DNA of 64,000 nucleotides from NCBI GenBank assembly GCA_002104935.1, contig MCGT01000035.1, positions 218,399-282,398 on the forward strand, written 5' to 3'. The DNA is from Hesseltinella vesiculosa (lineage: Eukaryota; Mucoromycota; Mucoromycetes; Mucorales; Cunninghamellaceae). Shown piece after piece: positions 57,907 through 64,000 of this stretch (within the stretch, counting starts at the first letter, position 1; every line of letters starts with the position of its first letter). Made by a program: the position numbers and the translations under genes. The notes beneath the pieces were generated by a model. The model made no database searches, was not told the origin of the DNA, and saw only the letters and a program-made list of their open reading frames with translations.

Positions 57907-58553
57907 ATGCCTTCCACCACTCATAAGACCAAGCCCTTGAAATGGGCCCAACAAAGCCAACCTTACAACAAAAAGGCTCGCGCTCCTCGTTGCACAAAAA
58001 AGGTGACGGTGGCCTCCTCAACTTCCTGCAAATCAAACCCCGACCGCCCTGTGTCTGAACTAGACCGCCTGGAAAAGGATTTGGCCTTCACTCACGATAC
58101 CTTGGCCACCATCATTGTTCATTTGGAAAGCTTACACTTGGCCTACACGTCCAGCATTCCCGACCTGCAAAAGGACTTTTGCCCACGCGTCTTGCCCCCA
58201 AGGAAAAAGAACTGCTCTCAGCCTATGACGACCTCGGTCTGCAAGTCACTCATCTTGAACGCAAAATCAAGAAACTGGAAGCTCGCATCCAAGAAATCCA
58301 CAACATGTCTTCACCCGTTCTTTCCGCTCCTGTCGACGATCTCTCTGCTTTTTACCGCGACATGGTCTCACCTTCCTCCTCCGTCTATGATTCGCCCGAC
58401 ACCTTTTATTTAACCTCCCCCACTTTTGTCGATACCCAATCACCTTGCATGCCAATGTTCGATTGCTATGATGCCTCGTATCTTCAGACCAGTGCTTTTG
58501 GCTGTCAAGAAATCACCAATGCTTTTATGGATCCTTCACTACTCGTTCAATAG
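57907..58553 (+). CDS. coiled-coil protein with internal frame break, about 215 aa
   Basis: The frame opens at ATG 57907 with a basic N-terminus (KPLKWAQQSQPYNKKARAP), then a helix (ELDRLEKDLAFTHDTLATII). At a T4 run (58177-58180) the open helical sequence moves to the -1 frame and continues RLAPKEKELLSAYDDLGL, then THLERKIKKLEARIQEIHNM, then a Ser/Pro/Tyr-rich tail to TAG 58553. One extra base at the run would join the two halves into a single 215-aa product. A 14-base GT...AG span nearby (58189-58202) would also restore frame but is far too short for a spliceosomal intron. The basic start and leucine-rich helix hint at a regulator, but no bZIP consensus is clear. Function unknown. Confidence 0.6.
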
Positions 58554-59167
58554 TTCTTTTTTTTTTACCCCCTGCCTTTCCTTTTTTACATTTTTGTTCA
58601 TAGTATTTTATTTAATTCACTCTCATCTACATACCTGTTTTCTTATGCCTCTTTACTACAAAGAAAAAAAAAGAAAAAAAATCCCATTGTCCATAGTTAT
58701 TTTTATGCAACAGCCATTCTATGCTCCCCCCCTTTTTTTGTTTATACACTTACTCGCAGGTTTTTTTACCTTGCATTTATTCCCCCCCCCCAATATTTGC
58801 TCTTTTTCAAAATGTTATTAAAAAAAGTTTTTTTATTCACCAACATTGCATCATCACGTCTCTTTTCGACTAAAGCATGCCTAGGATCATCCAAGCCACC
58901 ATGGCGTCCTTCCATCTCCGCCAATCATGGGGCTGCTTGCGGAAGGCGCTGCAAAAAACACGCATTAGTTTTTCTCGCAATTTTTTTTTCTTTGTTCCTT
59001 TGTGCCATCGCATTTTCTTTTTCTCTACTTGTTACATAATCTATCTATTACCCCCCCCTATCATCTGTACTTTAGTTTGTTTATAGGTAAGCCAATAGTA
59101 GAACATGGCCGATGGGTGACTGATGCTCTTTTTGCTGTTTAGCCCTTTTCTTTTCTTTTTATATAGA
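58554..59167. other. intergenic between plus-strand genes
   Basis: Very pyrimidine-rich plus strand with C- and T-runs (for example 58780-58791 and 59051-59058). No gene supported; contains the upstream region of the eIF4E-like gene. Confidence 0.4.
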
Positions 59168-59865
59168 ATGACCCCTGACACTTCCTTTCTCCAACAACAA
59201 CCAATGCCACAACATGCGCTTCATTATGCTTGGATAGTATGGTTCATCCATCGCTCTCCTCGCACCAAAATCACAAACTACGAAGATAGTATGAGAAAAA
59301 TCGCCTCTTTCTCCACGGTAAGAAAAAAAAAAAAAAAAAAAAGAGATGAGCTCATCCATCGTCTCATCGTTTATTTGAAGGTCGAAGAATTCTGGTCTGT
59401 CTATACACATTTGACTCGACCCAATGAATTACCTGCCATTAGCGATTACCACTTGTTCAAAAACGGCATTCGACCCATGTGGGAGGACCCAGCCAACGTC
59501 CAAGGCGGTAAATGGATCGTGCGCTTGAAAAAAGGCCTGGCCAGCCGCTACTGGGAAGATTTGGTCCTGGCCATGATTGGCGATCAGTTCGACGTACACA
59601 ATGAAATCTGTGGTGCCGTTCTCTCCATCCGCAACAGTGAAGACATCATCTCCATCTGGAACAAATCTGCCAACAATGGCAAAATCAATCTGAAAATCAG
59701 GCAAGTCTTGTGCGCGTCCACTCTATTTGGCTGACGTTTTTTTTTAGAGATACCATGAAGCGCATCTTAAACTTGCCATCTGACACCCCAATGGAATACA
59801 AATCCCACAACATCGCCTTACGTGACAACTCCAGCTTTAGAAACACCGACGTCTTCCGTCCTTGA
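59168..59865 (+). CDS. class-II eIF4E cap-binding protein (4EHP type), 195 aa
   Basis: Three exons: 59168-59317, 59381-59700, 59748-59865. Intron 1 is GT-AG with a long A-run. Intron 2 has donor AG|GCAAGT, a textbook GC-AG intron. The protein binds the mRNA 5' cap. Motifs are HALHYAWIVWF, VEEFWSVYTHL, GIRPMWEDPANVQGGKWIVR, LKKGLASRYWEDLVLAMIGD, EICGAVLSIRNSEDIISIWN and RDTMKRILNLPSDTPMEYK. The GGKWIVRLKKGLASRYWE form and the short N-terminus resemble eIF4E2/4EHP and plant nCBP more than canonical eIF4E. Such proteins often repress translation, so this is probably not the main initiation factor (inference). Confidence 0.9.
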
Positions 59866-60024
59866 TCGTCTGCCCACCACTTATTTTTTATGTACATATC
59901 GACAACCCTTATTTTTTTCTCGTTCCTTTTGCATACTTTTCCTGGGAGGAAAACATTAAACGGATCAACCTTGATGGAAACACAAAAATCAAAAGATCGG
60001 ATATTTATTTATTGGGGTGGTGTA

Positions 60025-61860
60025 TCAGAAGAGGGACTCGACGTGAAGGGTCATGTTGGGCAGCGGACGGAGGCTCACTTGCATGCCTTTGCGTACTTGA
60101 AATCCAGGCGTCGTCGTAAACTTGAAATTCTTAATCAACAGTGCCAGCACCACCTTGAACTCAAGCAAAGCAAATCGATAGCCTACACAAAAGTCATGAG
60201 CCGTTTTTTTTTTTTTTTTTTTTTTGACAGTACCGATACATTGTCGACCTCCAGCCAAGAATGGGAGATAGACATAGGGACTGATGATGTTGGCAGGTGC
60301 CTTATCCCAACGGGAAGGCTTGAATTCATCCACATCGTCACCCCACTGTCGCTTGTCAAAGTGGCTGACCATTGGGCTGATCACCACACGGGTACCCTTG
60401 GGATACACATTGCCTTGAAGCTCAAAGTCCTTGATGGCGATGCGATGGGTCAACGGCACTGGTGGCGTAAACCGCAACGTTTCTTTGCACACATTGTTCA
60501 GCAGTGACAGATGGTTGATATCTTCAAAGGTCGGGAACGAGGCCACTTGATCATTGTCAGGCGTCATGTTGGACAGGACTTGGCTGACTTCCTTCCGCAG
60601 CGCGTCTTGGATCTCGGGGTGATGGGCCAGCGTATGTAGACACCAGCTCACCGCCACACTTGTTGTTTCGTGCCTAGCAGGAGGTAGGAAGCGTCAGCGC
60701 CCTCGTCTTCGTTTTACCCCTTCCGACCCGTATTCTTTACCCGGCCGCCAAAAACGTCAGGCATTGGTCTTGCAGTTCCTTGACACTCAATTTTCGGCCC
60801 GAGTCGTCATCGACTTGGCGGATCATCAGAGCCAAAAGATCATTCTTTTCATGGATGTCGGTGCGCTTGGCGGCTTGGAGCACCAGATCCTGGGTGCTTT
60901 GTCTCAACAGGTCCACGTCCCGACGCACTTGCTTGATACGGGGAAAAGGGACCTTGCCTACCCAGGGGAACAGCATGGACAACATGGCTACCATCGGTTT
61001 GTCTCCAGAGAAAAGGTCCGTGTAAGCTCGGGTGATCGGGTGGTGCTGTGGATCTCGGATGGCGTCAAATTCTGTGCCAAAGCCAGCAATGCCAATGATT
61101 TCCAGCATGAGATGCCCAAGACCCTGCGACACCACCAGGTCGGCTGGCCCTTGCCGAAGTAGCTGGTGCCACTGGCGGATCAGCTGCTGCGTTGGTCGGA
61201 TCATCAGAGGCACCATGTCATGCAACACACTTGGCCCAAACGCCGGGTTGAGCATCTTGCGCTGGTGCCGATGTGCCTGGCCCTCGGCCACCAAAAGGCC
61301 TTGACCCAGGACCGACGTCAGGAAATGCTTGGTTTCGGGCGGCTTGACAAAGTCAAACTCGTTATTCGTCAGGATCTGCTTGACCAGCTCCGGCTCGGCC
61401 ACCATGATACTTGGGTTGTTGCCGCCTGCAAAGTACCTGTAAACAGGCCCATACTTGTTGGCCCATTCTCTATGCACCACTCCGGCCTACACGTTGGAAA
61501 GAAAAAAAAGTCAGAATCGTCCTGCGTGGCCAGCTTTCTCCATACGTCTTTGGCCAGGATCTGCCGAAAGTGGCCAAGAAAAGGAAACAGGCCCGGCGCT
61601 GGACCGGGCAATTTGTTGGCTGGGTGAAGGAACAGGCGATACACAAAGTACTTGACCACCACGTACAGCAATGCACCCCGGACGGACAGACGGGCCATGT
61701 AGCGTGCCAGCTGAAGATACCTCTGCACAGGCTTGGAGCGCAACCCAAGCTTTACTTGAATCCCAATCAGCTTGACCAGCTGGCGCCGTCCTGCCGGCGA
61801 CCTCGCCAGTCCAGCCGCCGTTATTGACAGTGATGTAATCAAATCTTTCAAGTCGCTCAT
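60025..61860 (-). CDS. cytochrome P450, 552 aa
   Basis: Four exons: 61546-61860, 60741-61486, 60234-60673, 60025-60182, all GT-AG and in frame. Intron 3 holds an A-run (coding strand). An N-terminal anchor (about 58-75, GALLYVVVKYFVYRLFL) is followed by a proline-rich hinge (HPANKLPGPAPG). I-helix AGHETTS spans intron 2. The K-helix ExxR is KETLR, the PERF-like region FKPSRW, and the heme loop FLAGGRQCIG, with the Cys just before intron 3. It is an ER membrane monooxygenase; the substrate cannot be told. It resembles the CYP classes expanded in Mucoromycota, but I cannot place it in a numbered family. It converges on the eIF4E-like gene. Confidence 0.94.
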
Positions 61861-62728
61861 TTCGCCATGAGCTGACCAGTTCCAAAAAAAAAAAAAATAA
61901 AGCAGGAAAATGAAAACACCACAGAGCAATTTTTTTTTAAAGATATTATGGTGGCACGGGCGGAGATTAGAAATAAAAATGGGGAACGACTTCGTCGGCC
62001 CACTCTCACGCACCTTCTTTTCAGCTGATTTAGGATTGCCTCATCTCTTTTGATCGAGTCGTCCTCGTTACTTGGTGCCAAGACCCATGCCGACAAGATA
62101 TTCTTCTTCCTGGTGCTTCAGCTGGGAAAAGTACAGACGACAAAAGCAATTTTTTAAACCCTTGCTCGCTTTCAAAAAACACCGTCCTGAAGCCAAAACC
62201 ACGCCTACACTTTATCCAAAAATGAATGTAGGAATACCAAAATAACGAAGTCGTGAAATAACAAAATCAAAAAAAAGTCGCATTGTCGTGCATCAATTGT
62301 GGTGATGAGCACCAAGAGAGAAAAAAAACCGAAGAGTGGAGCTATAATATTTAAGGCATAAGTGTCAGCCTGAAGCAACTAAACCTTATACTTGAGATGG
62401 ATGTGGTACTCACGAAGGCGAAAGGGAGCATACAGTATCAACCAAAAGAAACACCGCTAAGAATAAATAAAAATCGAACGGTGAGTGACGAAAGTGATGC
62501 TTGGCTATTCCACGAGAGTGAAGCTTACAATACAAGAGGGAAAGGCAGAGTCGTGTACAAAGGGAAGGAAATGTTAGTTCATACTCTTCGATATGGTTTG
62601 AAAATTTACCCTAAATAAAAAGGTAAGGAATCTGCCTTGTCTTTTCTCATCTTTCTTACCAAGGACAGACAAAGACGCCTTTGTCGTCTACATTTGAAAG
62701 GTGTAAAATTGAAATCTTCGGGATTTCA
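61861..62728. other. intergenic between P450 start and the Fanzor-like gene's stop
   Basis: T/A runs near 61884-61898 and 61930-61938, then AT-rich DNA. A 73-codon plus frame at 62397-62618 (basic, no recognised motif) is possible but unsupported. Contains the hairpin at 62668-62685. Confidence 0.4.
62668..62685. other. hairpin just downstream of the Fanzor-like gene
   Basis: Inverted repeat GACAAAG-ACGC-CTTTGTC (7-bp arms, 4-nt loop), 44 bp past the stop codon at 62729 on the minus strand. It could be part of a guide (omega) RNA or an element end. One hairpin alone is weak evidence. Confidence 0.35.
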
Positions 62729-64000
62729 TCAATGGCTCATTGACTTGGTGAAAACTTCGGGACGAGGTTGCTTCTCTTGTTCCAAATATCCCAGGTGCAG
62801 AATGTTTTTGGCTGCCGACTTGTCCCGGTTCCAATGGCGTTGGCAAATGTAGCATGTCTTTACAGACCAGAGGGAAACCGCGGAATCGGTCAAAGGGTCA
62901 AGAACTCGCGCAAGCGACAGAGATTGCGTGTGGCAGGCACAGCATACCTAAAACCAAGACACTTGTTATGAGCAGCTATTCTTCCCGCCACCCCAGTTCT
63001 CTCTTACTTGACTTGTAAAGCTTTCATTGACCACGCAGACAAGCAGCCGTCCTTCCAACTCGGCTTGCTTGAGTTTTGGCATAATTGACATGCGCGTTTT
63101 TTTCCCCTTCAGTGTGAAGCCGAACACACCAGAGCCCATCATGACCAGGGGTATTCTTGAAAAGGGTATTTTTTTACTGAATAAAAAAATAAAGATTGAC
63201 GTCAATCTCCGTTATCCCCCCCCTCTCTCTTTTTTACCATTCATACTTACAGTACGTCATGTTCTTTATATTTTTTGCCACCAAACGCAAAGATGTTCAC
63301 CATCTCATCCAGGACTTTTTGCTTAGAGACATAGGCCAAAAAGCGCGCATTGGTAAAGATGAGCCATAAAATTGGTAAAGCACAGGCAGGGTCTCGCACA
63401 GCGACTGGCAATACGATGTCCATCTGGTCGATGACACCGTTTTTTTCGTTGGCAGGCTGTTGAGTGCAATGTTCATCCCAGACTCGGTGGTTGACAGCTG
63501 GCGGTGGTATCGACGTTTTTTATACCCGGATTTGGCGTAAAATTCGTTGTTTGTGAATCGAAGGCAATTTTTTTCGGAATCCACTGCTGTGAAGGGCACC
63601 GTGTGCCCTGGGTCAACACCATAGGACCAAAATTCCACCATGTCGTTGTCATCCAAGTCACTCATGACGAGATCAGGCAGGCGTTCTCGGCTTTTCCGTT
63701 CGCACAGGAATTCCAGGGTATGGCCATCGGTTCGTACAAGGTTCCTGAATGCTATTTTGTTCCCTTCAGGGGGCACATCCACATCATACGACCCCAGAGA
63801 TTCTCGGCTAGGGAAACAAAAAGATTACCACGATGCCCGCTTTTTTTTTTTTTCTATTCACCTGCCCAAGCTTACCACTGCTCCAGTCGGACCTTTTTGA
63901 AATCCAACGAAGTCCAAAATACCAGGAACTTCTTCTTGATCTTTTGATAGTCAGAAAGAACCGGCTGTCTGGGTCGTCCTCGTCTGGATGGTTCGTCGTT
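62729..64000 (-). CDS. Fanzor/TnpB-like RNA-guided nuclease, C-terminal part (runs off the window)
   Basis: Partial gene, 5' end beyond 64000. Exons: 63876 to beyond 64000, 63251-63807, 63008-63176, 62729-62947, with GT-AG introns. It shows the TnpB/Fanzor RuvC layout in order. RuvC-I is YGVDPG (63606-63620, catalytic Asp). Next come a helical segment (NEFYAKSGYKKRR) and FLAYVSKQKVLDEMVNIFAF, GGKKY, PLVMMGSGVFGF. RuvC-II is VVNESFTSQ (Glu). A zinc finger CCAC...CYIC and RuvC-III WNRDKSAAKNIL (Asp at 62822-62824) close the domain. Catalytic residues are intact. One apparent base is missing at a T3 run (63355-63357) in exon 2, where conserved sequence changes frame. It could be a living element with a sequence error or a young relic. 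Confidence 0.82.

Noticed and set aside
58189..58202. 14-nt GT...AG segment that would repair the frame of the 57907 gene
   Set aside because: Far shorter than any spliceosomal intron seen here (minimum about 47 bp).
62397..62618. 73-codon plus-strand frame near the Fanzor-like gene
   Set aside because: Basic composition in AT-rich DNA without homology cues; could be chance or part of the mobile element flank.
62637..62971. plus-strand frames with CFSCSKYPRC that looked like a zinc finger
   Set aside because: They are the antisense of the Fanzor-like zinc-finger/RuvC-III exon on the minus strand.

Overview
The window is nuclear DNA from a filamentous fungus, most likely an early-diverging Mucoromycota (Mucorales-type). 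The reasons are: intron-rich genes with 49-101 bp introns; fungal housekeeping genes (RPN9, GET2, GGC1, SAL1, MET22, ILV3, ILV6, GPH1); no bacterial-style operons; and, at the right edge, a Fanzor/TnpB-like gene of a kind common in Mucoromycota. Long A/T runs lie beside many start codons and inside many introns. I reconstructed exon structures by hand from splice consensus, reading-frame continuity and protein-family similarity. No alignment or database search was run.

Layout. 0-4.2 kb: five very small genes (53-114 aa) of a family I do not recognise. They share an N-terminal motif, and four of the five have a TATA box about 70-85 bp before the ATG. 5.2-18 kb: glycogen phosphorylase, tRNA pseudouridine synthase PUS3, an EF-hand mitochondrial carrier (SAL1-type), a two-span membrane protein, a BCS1-like AAA ATPase and an AONS-type PLP enzyme. 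18-30.5 kb: a PH/coiled-coil protein, an F-box protein, a fungal regulator-like protein, a dienelactone hydrolase-family protein, a wax-synthase-type MBOAT, ILV6 and a macro-domain protein. 31-41 kb: MET22/HAL2 (with two apparent single-base frame breaks), RPN9, a secreted GH3 beta-glucosidase and ILV3. 41-51 kb: a MYST acetyltransferase, a Ser-rich repeat protein, a BTB + CAP-Gly protein, GET2 and a tandem-PAS protein. 52.8-61.9 kb: nitronate monooxygenase, the GTP/GDP carrier GGC1, a coiled-coil gene with a frame break, a class-II eIF4E (4EHP-type) and a cytochrome P450. 62.7-64 kb: the C-terminal part of the Fanzor-like gene, running off the window.

Most genes are independent housekeeping functions. 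Two belong to one pathway: ILV6 (acetolactate synthase regulatory subunit) and ILV3 (dihydroxyacid dehydratase), both for branched-chain amino acids. The most unusual observations are the small-gene family, two predicted single-nucleotide exons (in ILV3 and the nitronate monooxygenase gene), non-canonical introns (one GA-AG and two GC-AG), the Fanzor-like gene, and single-base frame breaks at short mononucleotide runs in three genes.
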